A stretch of DNA of 42,459 bases from Oxalobacter sp. OttesenSCG-928-P03 (GTDB taxonomy: Bacteria > Pseudomonadota > Gammaproteobacteria > Burkholderiales > Burkholderiaceae_D). Location of the stretch: assembly GCA_030269625.1 (NCBI GenBank), contig JAJDFZ010000013.1, forward strand, positions 1-42,459, in the 5' to 3' direction. The notes under the pieces were generated by a model. That model ran no database searches and was not told the origin of the DNA. It saw only the letters and a program-made list of their open reading frames with translations. Every line of letters begins with the position of its first letter. Position 1 is the first letter of the stretch. Shown piece after piece: positions 1-9,400 of the stretch. A program made the position numbers and the translations under genes.

Positions 1-70
1 CATTTTTGTGCTGATCAATGTAGCGATCTATTTCTTCAGCTTGCGGTCGAGCTCCGCCTGCGCGAAAAAA
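1..70 (-). CDS. IS3-family transposase OrfB, N-terminal fragment (reached by -1 frameshift)
   Basis: After the slippery heptamer at 64-70, the -1 frame is open to the window edge and reads [21 protein letters not shown] (21 codons, shown here only as the junction). The [10 protein letters not shown] stretch resembles the start of IS3-family OrfB proteins, just before their DDE integrase core. The catalytic domain itself lies outside the window, so completeness of the transposase cannot be judged. Confidence 0.65.
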
Positions 71-345
71 GCACTGGCTGTGCGTAATATGTCATTGGCG
101 CGTTGCAGTTCCTTGTTCTCCCGGCGAAGTCGTTTTAATTCTTCTCGCTCATCAGGGAGCAGTTCTGTCTGATGGTGTTCTGATCGTTGTACCCAACTTA
201 GCAGGGTCTGGGGTGAACAACCAATCTTCGGCGCAACTGACTCAATGGCCGACCACTGGGAGGGGTGATCTGAACGGGATTCTTGTACCAGGCGCACAGC
301 CCGTTCTTTGACCTCGGGGGAGTAATAAGGGTTTCGCTTTTTCAT
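28..345 (-). CDS. IS3-family transposase OrfA
   Basis: A 105-aa OrfA, the DNA-binding half of an IS3-type transposase. The N-terminal half is a helix-turn-helix of the IS3/IS911 type (residues about 10-55, with the [11 protein letters not shown] recognition-helix region). Residues about 65-90 are a leucine-zipper-like coiled coil ([20 protein letters not shown]). The ATG at 343-345 lies about 47 nt inside the IS end. The end of the gene contains an in-frame slippery heptamer (64-70), and orfB continues in the -1 frame, so OrfA probably also serves as the N-terminus of an OrfAB fusion transposase. It appears intact. Confidence 0.9.
   Translation of the reverse strand: MKKRNPYYSPEVKERAVRLVQESRSDHPSQWSAIESVAPKIGCSPQTLLSWVQRSEHHQTELLPDEREELKRLRRENKELQRANDILRTASAFFAQAELDRKLKK
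64..70 (-). promoter_or_regulatory. Programmed -1 frameshift site T TTT TTC
   Basis: On the minus strand, OrfA codons 92-94 read GCT TTT TTC, giving T TTT TTC in exactly the X XXY YYZ phase of a -1 slippery heptamer. Slipping back one base leads directly into the orfB frame, and the orfA stop follows about 34 nt later. Frameshifting to make OrfAB is established for IS3-family elements; use of this particular heptamer is inference from phase and position. Confidence 0.6.
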
Positions 346-392
346 GGACGCATTCTCTCATAGTAGGCCTCCGCCAAACCCGGGGCGGTTCA

Positions 393-627
393 ACAACTCC
401 CAGCGAGAGCCCTTCTTCTTTGATGAGATTTCTTCGGCGTATTTTTCCAGAAGCCATGAGAAGGGTTTGCTGGGAACCTGGGCGCGTTTGCCGATCATGA
501 GTTCGGCTTCGATCTGGGTAGCCCATGCGATGGCTTCAGCTTTTGTGACAAATGATTTTGACTTGCGGAATCCCTGCCGGGCGACTTCGGCAACCCAGCC
601 GTTTCCCTTCTTTCTGTATGAGGCCAT
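393..627 (-). pseudogene. Tyrosine-type integrase, N-terminal fragment cut by the IS
   Basis: Start of a phage or island integrase (MASYRKKGNGWVAEVARQG, then SKSFVTKAEAIAWATQIEAEL). This is the arm-binding N-terminal domain, followed by the start of the core-binding domain (FSWLLEKYAEEIS). The start is the ATG at 625-627; the longer frame upstream has no support. Native coding ends at 393 after GSRWEL, because the following residues (LNRPGFGGG) are encoded by the insertion sequence. No catalytic RHRY residues are present. It lies downstream of tRNA-Leu in the same orientation, the usual arrangement for an element integrated at a tRNA 3' end. The rest of the integrase may lie beyond the other IS end, outside the window. 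Confidence 0.8.
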
Positions 628-630
628 TTT

Positions 631-668
631 CCGTAATCCATCCGTAATATTTCCGTAACAGGTTACGG
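631..668. repeat. Three CCGTAA iterons at 11-bp spacing plus one inverted copy
   Basis: CCGTAAT at 631, CCGTAAT at 642 and CCGTAAC at 653 are direct repeats spaced exactly 11 bp, about one helical turn. An inverted copy (GGTTACGG, 661-668) forms a near palindrome with the third. The array starts 3 bp upstream of the integrase ATG, so it could hold integrase arm-type or excisionase sites, or an operator for int. Confidence 0.6.
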
Positions 669-713
669 AAAAAGGGGTGAAAATGCAATGAAATGACAAA
701 CTCGACAGGCAGC

Positions 714-748
714 AAAAAGGCCTGATTTCTATTTAGAAACAGGCCTTT
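714..748 (-). terminator. Intrinsic terminator downstream of tRNA-Leu
   Basis: AAAGGCCTG (716-724) pairs with CAGGCCTTT (740-748). An inner TTTCTA/TAGAAA stem extends it, and on the minus strand a run of five T follows. It sits between the tRNA-Leu 3' end and the integrase leader, so it can end the tRNA transcript or separate the island from it. Confidence 0.7.
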
Positions 749-782
749 GAGTGCATTTGAAACTAATTGTAACTTTTTGTCG

Positions 783-867
783 TGGTGCCCACGGAGGGAT
801 TTGAACCCCCACGTCTCTCAACACACGGACCTGAACCGTGCGCGTCTACCAATTCCGCCACGTGGGC
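783..867 (-). tRNA. tRNA-Leu (anticodon CAG)
   Basis: An 85-nt class II tRNA on the minus strand. The acceptor stem GCCCACG (861-867) pairs with CGTGGGC near 787-793, followed by discriminator A and an encoded CCA (783-785). The D-loop region (GGCGGAATTGGTAGACGC), the anticodon loop TTCAGGT with CAG, a long variable arm and the T-loop GTTCAAATC are all visible. It reads CUG leucine codons, which are common in this window. Its 3' half is the probable attachment site of the integrated element to its left; the second att copy is not in the window. Confidence 0.95.
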
Positions 868-1099
868 AATATCTCATCAAGATGACGAGTGTCGAACAAT
901 CATGATCATTTTATGTCATACTTGACCGACAGAAGCCCTACATTTTAGCACGATCCAAAAGGAAGTCAATCTTCTTGCGTTTCGATGTGAAAAACGCGAA
1001 CATTGGGCTTTCTGCACGTGTTTTCGGGCTTTTCAGGTATGCTGGCGATATGCCCGCAGCAGAAATTATTTTTTATCGACCTTATCAGAACGGATCCAA

Positions 1100-3559
1100 T
1101 TGAGCCGATATCCTTATCCCATTCCCAGCCGGGAAGAAATTCTTGACGCGCTTCGTGACGCCAAGGGCAGCCAGAGCGCCAAGACGATTGCCAGGGCGCT
1201 TCATGTGAAGCGCGGTGAAATTGAGGGGCTGACCCGCCGCCTGGATGCGATGCAGCGTGACGGTCAGCTGAATTTTACCGAAGCCGGCGGCTATACGATC
1301 AAAAATTCCACCCGCTTCATTGTCGGGCAGGTTTCAAGCCACCCGGATGGCTATGGCTTTTTGCTGCCGGACGAGGGCGGCGACGATATTTACCTGTCCG
1401 AAAAGGAAATGCAGAAGGTGATGAATGGCGATCGCGTACAGGTGCGCGTGATTGCCAGTGACCGCCGCGGGCGTTTTGAGGGAACGATTGTCGAGGTGCT
1501 GTCGCGCGCGCATACGCATGTGGTGGGCCGTCTGCTGCACGAAAACGGCACCTGGCTGATTGCGCCGGAAGACCGCCGTATCGTGCATGACATTATTGTC
1601 GAAAAGCCGCCGAAAAATGTGCAGGCGGGGCAGTTTGTCAATGCGCAGTTGGTGACGCAGCCGTCGCGCTATTCGCAGCCTCTGGCGCGGGTGGTGGAAG
1701 TGCTGGGGGATATGGATGATCCGGGCATCGAGATCGAGATTGCGGTTCGCAAGTTCGGTCTGCCGCATGTTTTTTCTGCGGAAGCGATGCAATTGGCCGA
1801 GAGCCTGCCGGATACGGTGCAGCCCGAAGACATGGCAGACAGGGTGGATTTGCGGGATGTGCCTTTTGTGACGATTGACGGCGAGGATGCCCGCGATTTT
1901 GATGATGCGGTTTACTGCGAGCCGGTGAAGGACGGCAAGGCAACGGTTTACCGCCTTCTGGTGGCGATTGCCGATGTCAGTCATTATGTGAAGCCGAACG
2001 ATGCGATCGACAGGGATGCGCTTTTGCGTTCGACTTCGGTTTATTTCCCGCGCCGCGTGATCCCGATGCTGCCGGAAAAGCTGTCTAACGGGCTGTGTTC
2101 GCTGAACCCGCATGTGGATCGGCTTTCCATGGTCTGCGATATGGTGGTCAGCGAGGAAGGGGAGGTGACGGCTTACCAGTTTTACCCGGCGGTGATCAAA
2201 TCGGCCGCGCGCATGACGTATACGGCAGTGGCGGCAATCCTGGAGAGCCCGCGCGGGCCGGAAGCGGCGATTCACGCCGATGTGGTGCCGCATATCCGCA
2301 ATCTTTTTTCGGTATACCAGGCGCTTTTCGGCGCGCGTGAAAAGCGCGGGGCGATTGATTTCGAGACGGTGGAAACGTATATCGTCAGTAATGCAGAGGG
2401 CAAGATCGAAAAAATCCTGCCGCGCGTGCGCAATGACGCGCACAAGCTGATCGAGGAGTGCATGCTGGCGGCCAACGTGAGTGCGGCGGACCTGCTGATC
2501 CGGCATCATCATCCGGGGACTTATCGTATTCATGCCGCGCCGGGCAAGGAAAAGCTGGACCAGATCCGCGCTTTTCTTGCACCGCTGGGGTTAAAGCTCA
2601 CAGGCGGGATGTCACCGCAGCCGTCGGATTATGCCGAACTGATCCGGCAGGTACTGCCGCGTCCGGATGCGCCGCTTTTGCAGACGATGCTGTTGCGCTC
2701 GATGCAGCAGGCGGTATACAGCCCGGACAATATCGGCCACTTCGGGCTGGCGTACAAGGCTTACGCGCATTTCACCAGCCCGATCCGGCGTTATCCCGAT
2801 CTGCTGGTGCATCGCGCGATCAAGGCGATCCTGGCCGGAAAACGGTACGAGCCGAGCGGGATTGACCGGCGTCTCCTGAACAAGAATGTGTCCAATGCCA
2901 TGCGACGCCAGATGAACAGGGACCGCATGGAAGGCCGCGCTACCGGTACGCCTGAAGATTCGATCTGGCATGCGCTGGGCCTGCATTGTTCGGCCAATGA
3001 GCGCCGGGCGGACGAGGCATCGCGCGATGTGGAAGCCTGGCTGAAGTGTTACTTCATCAAGGACAAGCTGGGCGAGCATTTTACCGGGACGATTTCAGGT
3101 GTCATGCCCTTTGGCATTTTTGTGCAGCTGGATGACCTGTATATTGAGGGCATGGTCCATGTGACTGACCTGGGGGCGGATTACTATCATTTTGACGAGG
3201 TGCGGCATGAGCTGCGCGGCGAGCGTACCGGGGTGCGCTATCAGTTGACGGACCGGGTGACCGTGCAGGTCAGCCGGGTGGATCTCGACAGCCGCCAGAT
3301 TGATCTGGTTGTGATCAGCGGGCCTTTCAAGACGGGCAAGGATGGCAAAACCCGGGAGGGTACGGCATCCGCGTCGCAGCCGGTTCTTTTTGAGCGTTTC
3401 AAAAAGCGGGGTATCGCCCGGATGGGTGAAAAGGGCAATCTGCCGCCACGGGCCAGAGCAGTGAGCGCGAAAGATGACAACAAGCCCGCGTCCTTTTCGG
3501 GCAAGCCCAAGTCGGGCCCAAAGAAAGAACAAACGCGTAAACGGAAGCGCCAGCGATGA
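1100..3559 (+). CDS. rnr: Ribonuclease R
   Basis: An 819-aa 3'-to-5' exoribonuclease that degrades structured RNA and acts in mRNA decay and rRNA/tmRNA quality control. Domains in order: winged-helix N-terminus (about 8-70), cold-shock/OB domains (about 75-215), RNB catalytic domain (about 250-590) with the metal-binding motif [11 protein letters not shown] near residues 260-270, and an S1 domain (about 657-738, [19 protein letters not shown]). A Lys/Arg-rich tail follows. The start is TTG: no ATG fits, and [14 protein letters not shown] matches the usual betaproteobacterial RNase R start. The Shine-Dalgarno is weak. The stop overlaps the rlmB start by 4 bp (ATGA), so the two are translationally coupled. 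Confidence 0.97.
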   Translation: MSRYPYPIPSREEILDALRDAKGSQSAKTIARALHVKRGEIEGLTRRLDAMQRDGQLNFTEAGGYTIKNSTRFIVGQVSSHPDGYGFLLPDEGGDDIYLSEKEMQKVMNGDRVQVRVIASDRRGRFEGTIVEVLSRAHTHVVGRLLHENGTWLIAPEDRRIVHDIIVEKPPKNVQAGQFVNAQLVTQPSRYSQPLARVVEVLGDMDDPGIEIEIAVRKFGLPHVFSAEAMQLAESLPDTVQPEDMADRVDLRDVPFVTIDGEDARDFDDAVYCEPVKDGKATVYRLLVAIADVSHYVKPNDAIDRDALLRSTSVYFPRRVIPMLPEKLSNGLCSLNPHVDRLSMVCDMVVSEEGEVTAYQFYPAVIKSAARMTYTAVAAILESPRGPEAAIHADVVPHIRNLFSVYQALFGAREKRGAIDFETVETYIVSNAEGKIEKILPRVRNDAHKLIEECMLAANVSAADLLIRHHHPGTYRIHAAPGKEKLDQIRAFLAPLGLKLTGGMSPQPSDYAELIRQVLPRPDAPLLQTMLLRSMQQAVYSPDNIGHFGLAYKAYAHFTSPIRRYPDLLVHRAIKAILAGKRYEPSGIDRRLLNKNVSNAMRRQMNRDRMEGRATGTPEDSIWHALGLHCSANERRADEASRDVEAWLKCYFIKDKLGEHFTGTISGVMPFGIFVQLDDLYIEGMVHVTDLGADYYHFDEVRHELRGERTGVRYQLTDRVTVQVSRVDLDSRQIDLVVISGPFKTGKDGKTREGTASASQPVLFERFKKRGIARMGEKGNLPPRARAVSAKDDNKPASFSGKPKSGPKKEQTRKRKRQR

Positions 3560-4299
3560 AAAAAAGTATTGTTTTTGGTTTTCATGCCGTGACAGCGCGG
3601 CTGCGCCATGAGGCAGCCTCTGTCGAGGAAATTTATTACGATGCCGACCGATCCGACCGGCGCATGCAGGATCTGTTGCGCCTTGCAAAAGAGGCCGGTG
3701 TCCGCGTGATTCCGGCTGACGACAGGCGGCTTTTGAGCCTGGCCGGGACACACCGGCACCAGGGGGTGGTGGCGCGGGCGCAGGCGCTGTCCTTGGCGCG
3801 CAATCTGGATGAATTGCTGGATGCTATCGAGGGGCCGCCGCTTTTGCTGGTGCTGGATGGCATCACGGACCCGCACAATCTGGGCGCGTGCCTGAGGGTG
3901 GCGGACAGTGCCGGCGCGCATGCGGTGATCGTGCCGCGTGACAAGTCGGTCGGCCTGAACGCCACGGTAGCCAAGGTGGCCAGCGGGGCTGCCGAGACGG
4001 TGCCGTATATCACGGTGACCAACCTGGCGCGCTCGCTCAGAGAACTGAAGGAGCGGGATATCTGGGTGATCGGCACAGCCGATGCGGCAGAAAAGTCGCT
4101 GTACGATACGGATCTGACAGGGGGCGTGGCGCTGGTCATGGGGTCTGAAGGGGATGGCATGCGCCGTCTGACAAGAGAGACCTGTGACGAACTGATCGGT
4201 ATCCCGATGTTCGGGCAGGTGGAAAGCCTCAACGTATCGGTGGCGTCAGGCGTATGTCTGTACGAGGCAAGGCGCCAGCGTCTTGTCGCGGCAAAGTAA
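3556..4299 (+). CDS. rlmB: 23S rRNA (guanosine-2'-O)-methyltransferase RlmB
   Basis: A 247-aa SpoU-class (SPOUT) methyltransferase expected to 2'-O-methylate G2251 in the P-loop of 23S rRNA using SAM. The N-terminal RNA-substrate-binding domain spans about 1-75 ([28 protein letters not shown]). The knotted catalytic domain carries motif 1 ([20 protein letters not shown]), motif 2 ([14 protein letters not shown]) and motif 3 ([20 protein letters not shown]) with the conserved Asn, Arg and Ser positions. It overlaps rnr by 4 bp; the rnr-rlmB pair is a widely conserved operon. Length is normal. Confidence 0.96.
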   Translation: MKKSIVFGFHAVTARLRHEAASVEEIYYDADRSDRRMQDLLRLAKEAGVRVIPADDRRLLSLAGTHRHQGVVARAQALSLARNLDELLDAIEGPPLLLVLDGITDPHNLGACLRVADSAGAHAVIVPRDKSVGLNATVAKVASGAAETVPYITVTNLARSLRELKERDIWVIGTADAAEKSLYDTDLTGGVALVMGSEGDGMRRLTRETCDELIGIPMFGQVESLNVSVASGVCLYEARRQRLVAAK

Positions 4300-4345
4300 G
4301 GCCGGTACCGGGTTTTCAGGGTTTTTCATTCCAAACGGGTGCAGG

Positions 4346-4367
4346 AACACAGCAAACACGCTATTAT
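4346..4367 (+). promoter_or_regulatory. Possible promoter-proximal element upstream of cysE
   Basis: AACACAGCAAACAC directly followed by GCTATTAT. TATTAT (4362-4367) could serve as a -10, but I see no good -35 at 16-18 bp. The same 14-mer, then GCTATTAT after two extra bases, recurs at 11306-11329 ahead of the second DUF748 gene. It is reported mainly because of that recurrence. Confidence 0.25.
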
Positions 4368-4396
4368 CTGCCTCTTGACCGACTTTTTTGATTTTC

Positions 4397-5146
4397 ATGT
4401 TTCGGAATCTTCGCGAAGATATCGCCAGCATTATTGAACGCGATCCGGCCGCCCGGAATACGTGGGAAGTGCTCACGTGCTACCCGGGTTTCCAGGCCAT
4501 CCTGCTGCATCGCGTTTCTCACTGGCTGTGGCGCAAGCGGTTGCGCTGGCTGGGCCGTTTCCTGTCGCACCTGGCGCGTATTTTCACCGGCATTGAAATC
4601 CATCCCGGCGCGGTGATCGGCCGCCGTGTTTTTATTGATCATGGCTATGGCGTAGTGATCGGCGAGACAGCCGAAATCGGGGATGACTGCACGATTTACC
4701 AGGGAGTTACGCTGGGCGGCACATCGCTTGCCCAGGGGAGAAAACGCCACCCGACACTGTCTCGTGGCGTGATTGTCGGTGCCGGCGCCAAGATTTTAGG
4801 CAATTTTACGGTGGGCGAAAATGCGAAAGTCGGCTCCAATGCGGTCGTGGTACGCGAGATTCCCGCCGGGGCAACGGCTGTAGGCAATCCGGCGCGGATT
4901 ATCATGCCGTCAGAAGCGGATCAGGGTGATGATGCGGCAACCCGCCTCTTTTCTTCCTACGGCATTACGCTGGATGCGGATGATCCGTTCGTCAAGGCGC
5001 TGCGCGGGCTGATCAACAATGCAGCCACGCAGGATACCCAGCTCAAAAACATCAAGCAGGCGCTGGAATCCGCCGGTATCGATTTCGAGAAAGTGCCGGA
5101 AAAAGACCGGGTCGACCCGGAGCAGCTCGGCAAGCTGGTGGAATAA
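4397..5146 (+). CDS. cysE: Serine O-acetyltransferase
   Basis: A 249-aa cytoplasmic enzyme that acetylates L-serine with acetyl-CoA to O-acetylserine, the committed step of cysteine synthesis. It has the short alpha-helical N-terminal domain ([20 protein letters not shown], to about residue 65). The left-handed beta-helix of hexapeptide repeats follows (about 68-170: [60 protein letters not shown]) with the catalytic DHG histidine region. The polar C-terminal extension of about 70 residues is common in betaproteobacterial versions. I chose the ATG at 4397 over a TTG 9 nt upstream because family proteins begin at MFxxLRED. No clear Shine-Dalgarno is seen. The family is normally feedback-inhibited by cysteine. 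Confidence 0.95.
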   Translation: MFRNLREDIASIIERDPAARNTWEVLTCYPGFQAILLHRVSHWLWRKRLRWLGRFLSHLARIFTGIEIHPGAVIGRRVFIDHGYGVVIGETAEIGDDCTIYQGVTLGGTSLAQGRKRHPTLSRGVIVGAGAKILGNFTVGENAKVGSNAVVVREIPAGATAVGNPARIIMPSEADQGDDAATRLFSSYGITLDADDPFVKALRGLINNAATQDTQLKNIKQALESAGIDFEKVPEKDRVDPEQLGKLVE

Positions 5147-5214
5147 GCCGGGCGTCTTTTGCCCCGGCAGCGTCACGGTCAACCTGTTTTTCCAGACGAC
5201 AAAGGGGCTTTTCA

Positions 5215-6045
5215 ATGCATCATCCATTTTCCCGAACCTGTAGCGTGTCTCTTGCGGGCAGACTTTCTGTCCTCCTGCTTTTCCTTTTCTCCCTGTGCGC
5301 GGCGGGCCCGGCCCTGGCCGACAAGACAGCCCAGAGAAAACAGGCGCACAAGGAAGCCGCAGCCTGCCTGGAGCCCATCCAGGGAAAAAGCGAAAAGGAG
5401 GTGCAAAAAGCGGATTTCGCGCTTGTGGCCGTGTGCTATGAAAAACTGGCTGAAAAGGGCAATTTCATGGCGCAGCACAATCTGGCTGCGCTTTATGAAA
5501 TGGGCCTGGGCGTCAAACAGGATCTGGAAAAGGCGGCTGCCTGGTACCGGAAGGCGGCTGACCAGGGTTTTCCGCCATCCCAGACGGGGCTTGCCATGAT
5601 GCGCCTGCAGGGAAAGGGCCTGGCAAAGGATGAGAAAAAAGCGGCCCGTCTTTTCGAGTCGGCGGCAAAGCAGGGATTTCCTCCTGCCGAATTCTGGATG
5701 GGCAATCTTTACATGAATGGCGTGGGGGTGAAGCAGGATTATGCAAAGGCGGCGCACTGGTATGGCAAGGCAGCCGATCATGGTGATGCCCGCGCGCAGC
5801 ATAACCTGGCGGTGCAGTATTACTCGGGGCAGGGCGTAAAAAAAGATGAGAAAAAGGCCGTTGCCCTCTTCAGGAAAGCGGCAGACCAGGGCTATCCGCC
5901 TTCGCAGTTTAACCTGGGGCTGGCGTATGAAGCCGGTTCCGGCGTGAAACAGGACAAGGGCGAGGCGCTGAAATGGTACGGCAAGGCGGCAAAACAGGGC
6001 GATAAGGCCGCCGGGCAAAAGCTGAAGGCACTGGGCGGGCAGTAG
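5215..6045 (+). CDS. Secreted Sel1-like repeat protein
   Basis: A 276-aa protein with a Sec signal peptide (hydrophobic core LSVLLLFLFSLCAAG, likely cleavage after ALA near residue 36). It then has about five Sel1-type TPR repeats of 36 residues (residues about 75-270), each with the pattern A-x-W-Y-x-K-A-A-x-x-G-x-x-x-A-Q-x-x-L-G/A-x-x-Y-x-x-G-x-G-V-K-x-D. Such repeats form an alpha-solenoid that binds other proteins. No enzymatic domain is seen and the partner is unknown. AGGGG lies 7 nt before the ATG. A strong terminator follows at 6065-6098. The gap to cysE is 68 nt, so read-through is possible. Confidence 0.9.
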   Translation: MHHPFSRTCSVSLAGRLSVLLLFLFSLCAAGPALADKTAQRKQAHKEAAACLEPIQGKSEKEVQKADFALVAVCYEKLAEKGNFMAQHNLAALYEMGLGVKQDLEKAAAWYRKAADQGFPPSQTGLAMMRLQGKGLAKDEKKAARLFESAAKQGFPPAEFWMGNLYMNGVGVKQDYAKAAHWYGKAADHGDARAQHNLAVQYYSGQGVKKDEKKAVALFRKAADQGYPPSQFNLGLAYEAGSGVKQDKGEALKWYGKAAKQGDKAAGQKLKALGGQ

Positions 6046-6061
6046 GCAGAACAGGAAAGAC

Positions 6062-6098
6062 AAAGCCGCATTGCGCATGGATGCAATGCGGCTTTTTT
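6062..6098 (+). terminator. Intrinsic terminator after the Sel1-repeat gene
   Basis: GCCGCATTGC (6065-6074) pairs with GCAATGCGGC (6083-6092), a 10-bp stem with an 8-nt loop, followed by six T. This is a textbook rho-independent terminator on the plus strand. On the minus strand a weaker T-rich tail follows, so it may also serve the possible small ORF at 6115-6354. Confidence 0.9.
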
Positions 6099-6114
6099 GT
6101 GCCTGCAGGAAAAG

Positions 6115-6354
6115 CTATTTCTTTATGCGCGCTTTGGCATGAGAGGGCTTTGTGGAAGGTTTTGGGATTGCCCTGCTTTTTTTGGCGGTTTTTGCCGTTG
6201 CTGCTGTCCGCAGCCGGGATGCCGGTGCAGCCGGGCGGGATTGGCTGCCGGCTTTTCTGTACTGCGCATAATACTGGTCAAGAAGCGCGCGTACCGCGTG
6301 GCCGATGCGGGTGTTCGGGCATGTTTTTGTAAGAATATGTATCGATGTTCTCAA
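6115..6354 (-). CDS. Possible small basic protein, function unknown
   Basis: This lies in the 328-base gap 6099-6426. The minus frame is open for 79 codons, starting from a TTG. Its C-terminal part (RALLDQYYAQYRKAG, then a Lys/Ala/Pro-rich tail ending KPSHAKARIKK) uses codons much like neighbouring genes, which is why I keep it. Against it: no ATG in frame at the N-terminus, no clear Shine-Dalgarno, and competing plus-strand frames. It could be the remnant of a longer gene or a chance ORF. Nothing else definite is seen in this gap apart from the leader of the following DUF748 gene. Confidence 0.25.
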   Translation of the reverse strand: MRTSIHILTKTCPNTRIGHAVRALLDQYYAQYRKAGSQSRPAAPASRLRTAATAKTAKKSRAIPKPSTKPSHAKARIKK

Positions 6355-6426
6355 ACGGCGTGAATTTCTTCCGAAAACCGTTTATCCTTGAACGAACGGA
6401 GTATGTGTGACAACGGGATCCGATAA

Positions 6427-9400
6427 ATGAAGGATATGCTGAAAAAAGTGGCACCAGCGGATGCGCTGAAAAAGGCAGCCTCAAGGGCTGCGCGTATCAG
6501 GATATCCAAACGGGTCGGTATCAGCATCCTGTGCATCCTGATCTGTCTTCCCCTCATCTATGCCGCCCTGGGTTTCTGGGTGCTGCCATCCTGGATCAAG
6601 TCAAAGGCACAAAGCATTGCCTCTGAAAAGCTGCATCGCCAGCTGGTCATCAACAAGCTGGAATTCAATCCCTTTACTTTTACGCTGAACGTGGAAGGGC
6701 TCTCCCTGTCCGAAGCGAAAAGCGACGAGCGTTTCGTTTCGTTTGACCAGTTGTATGTCGAGCTGTCCACTTCTTCTGTTCTCCAGATGACACCCGTCGT
6801 GACGGAGTTCAAGCTGGTCAAGCCCTTTGTGCGCGTGATCCGCCTGTCAGACAGGGAGCGCAATTTTGACGACATCCTGGCGCTTTTCAAGAAACCGGAA
6901 GGCGAGGAAGAAAAGGAAGAAGAGAAAAAGGCCGAACCGGAAAAAAGGCCGCAAAACGCAGAAGAACGGCGGGCAGAGCGGCGAAAGCGTAAATTCGGCA
7001 TCTACAATTTCCAGATCATCGATGCCCGTATCGAGCTGGAAAACCGGGAAAAAGGCACAAAGACGGTTGTCAGTGATTTCAACGTGGGGCTCCCTTACCT
7101 TTATCGCGGCCCCATCCGGGGGATACAGCGTCATGTCGAGCCGCATTTCGAGGCGCTGATCAATGGCAAGAAGCTGGAGATTCTCCGTGAAAAACCGTCC
7201 GAGGACAGCCGTGACCGGATATTGAATCTCAACATGGACAATATCGATCTGAAACGGATCTTCAATTATGTCCCCTTCCATCCGGCTTACAAGTTCAATG
7301 AGGGTTGGCTGGATCTGCGCCTGTCGCTGTATATTCACCGCCCGAGAGACGGGCAGACGACGATGGATGTCGGCGGGCGGGTGACGGTGCGTTCCGTTCA
7401 CATGACCCAGCACGGCAAGCCGCTTTTTGATCTCGAAAAACTGGATCTGCAACTGGGAACCAATTCGCCGGTGAAGGGGGAGTACCGGGTCGACAAACTG
7501 GAAATCATCAAGCCGGAATTCCATGCCATCAGCGATAAAAACGGGGTGCTGAACTTTGCCAACCTGCTGGCGCATGCCGACAAGGTGGTGGCGCCTGTCG
7601 AGGATGAAGAGGAACAAAAGGGCAAGGCCGGGGTACAGCGCGCTTCGATGAAACCGGGCCAGGAAGGCGCCGTCATACCGGCCTCGGCGGAAACCGGCGG
7701 GGAGCCTGAACCAAAGGGCTTCACCTTTGCGCTCAAGGAACTGGTCGTGAAAAAGGGGCGTTTTCGCTATGCCGACCAGTCTGACGCCATGCCGCTGGAT
7801 GCGGCGGCCAATGGTTTTGACCTGACCGTCAATGATGTCCTGCTGGATTCAGCCAAACGCGAGATCAGCATTGCCCGCATTGCATCGTCCTCAACGGCGG
7901 TGGATGTCGCCTTTGCCAAAGAACGCGGCAGGGCGCCGGAAAAGCCTGATGAGGACAAGTCAAAGAAAAAAGCCAAAGAGGGTGAGGGGTATACCCTGCG
8001 CCTGGCCAAACTGGAAATCGCCAACTGGTCAGCCAGGCTGAAAAACAGCAATACGGCTGATTTTGCCGCGCTGCCGGTGTCAGCCACGTTGAATAAATTC
8101 GGCCTGACGGTCAGTGATGCCGAAGTGGACCTGAACACGCATGCCGTAAAGGTGGGGCAGATACAGTCAGGCGGCGGCAGCTTTGATGTGGCGCTTCACA
8201 GTGGCGCGACGCCTGCTTCCGGCAGGAAGGCGGAGAAAAAAGATGACGCCTCTCCGGCCTTTACCGTGCAGGTCGGCAAGCTGGGCATCACCAACTGGAA
8301 CGGCAAGGTGAAAAACACCAGTGCCCGCGATTCGGCGTCACTGCCTTTTTCGGCTGCCATCAGCCGCCTGGGCATCACGGTGGAAAATACGGAAGTGGAC
8401 CTGAAAAACGAGACAGTTTCGGTGGGGTTGGTCCAGTCGTCCGGCGGCAGCTTTGATGTCACCCTGGATGACCATCCTGCCGGCAACAGGGCCCCGGCAG
8501 CAGAAAGCGGTGGCGCAGCCTTCAATATCAGCGTGGGACAGGTCGCGATTGCCAACTGGTCAGGCAGGCTGAAAAACAACAATCAGGGAGACATGGCGTC
8601 ACTGCCGGCATCCGCGAGTATCAGCAAGTTCGGGCTGACGGTGGACAAAACGCAGGTCGATATGAAGGCGCACAAGGTTTCTGTCGGGCAGGTTCGTTCG
8701 ACGGGCGGCAGCTTTGACATGCTGATGGAAAACCATGCGCCGAAAGCACCGGTTGCCGGCGCATCCGCCAAAACAGATTCAGCGCCGTATCACATCCGGA
8801 TCGGCAAGGTGGATGTGGCCAACTGGTCCGGCAAGGTCAAAAACAGCAACCGGCATGATCCGTTCGAGATGCCGTTTTCCGCCACGCTGACGAAGCTGGG
8901 CGTGACGGTGGACAATGCCGAGGTCAACCTGAAGGACCAGACGGTTACGGTGGCCAGTGTCAGTACGAAGGGCGGCCATGCCGATGTGGATATCGAGCCC
9001 TGGAAGAAACCGACCAATGTGGGCAAGCGCGCGGCAGCGCGGGCGGCGCTTCTGACATCCATCATCGAGGCGAAAAAGGCGCAGGCGGCAGACGGGCTTG
9101 CCATCAGTGTCGGCAAGGTGGCGGTATCCGGCTGGTCTGCGCGGATGAAAAACAGGAACCCGACGAATCGTGCCGGTATGCCGATTTCGGGGCGTGCCAA
9201 CCAGATTGACCTGGCGGTAAACAATATCAGGCTGGATACGAAAAAACGCGATATCCGTATTGGCGAGATTGCCTCAAAAGGCGTGGTCCTGATGGGGCAG
9301 CTCGAAAAGCATGAGAAATGGGATCCCAAAAAAGCGGCTGGAGGCGGCAAGCCTGTTGATATGCCATCCGACGCCCCGTATAACGTGCAGATCGACAAGC

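Larger units (their letters stand above)
1..392 (-). mobile_element. IS3-family insertion sequence, partial (OrfA end)
   Basis: One end of an IS3-family element. On the minus strand it begins TGAACCGCCCCGGG at 392, starting with the TG dinucleotide typical of IS3 termini. It then carries orfA (28-345) and the first codons of orfB, and runs out of the window at base 1, so the other terminus and most of orfB are not visible. The end at 392 falls within an integrase reading frame that continues from 393. Bases 393-395 (ACA) are the likely start of a short target duplication, which cannot be confirmed without the far side. The subgroup (IS51-like) is my recollection of this OrfA type, not a database match. 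Confidence 0.85.

Noticed and set aside
860-1099. Promoter for tRNA-Leu or rnr in the 232-base gap
   Set aside because: TAAAAT on the minus strand looked like a -10, but no acceptable -35 lies at 16-18 bp, and nothing convincing precedes rnr.
1334-2533. 399-codon open frame on the minus strand inside rnr
   Set aside because: It is antisense to the RNB core of a clear RNase R, is rich in His/Arg as expected from the complement of a G+C-rich gene, and shows no known domain.
5212-6078. 288-codon minus-strand frame over the Sel1-repeat gene
   Set aside because: It is the complement of a repetitive, signal-peptide-bearing gene with its own ribosome site; the apparent Leu/His-rich periodicity is just the shadow of the Sel1 repeats.
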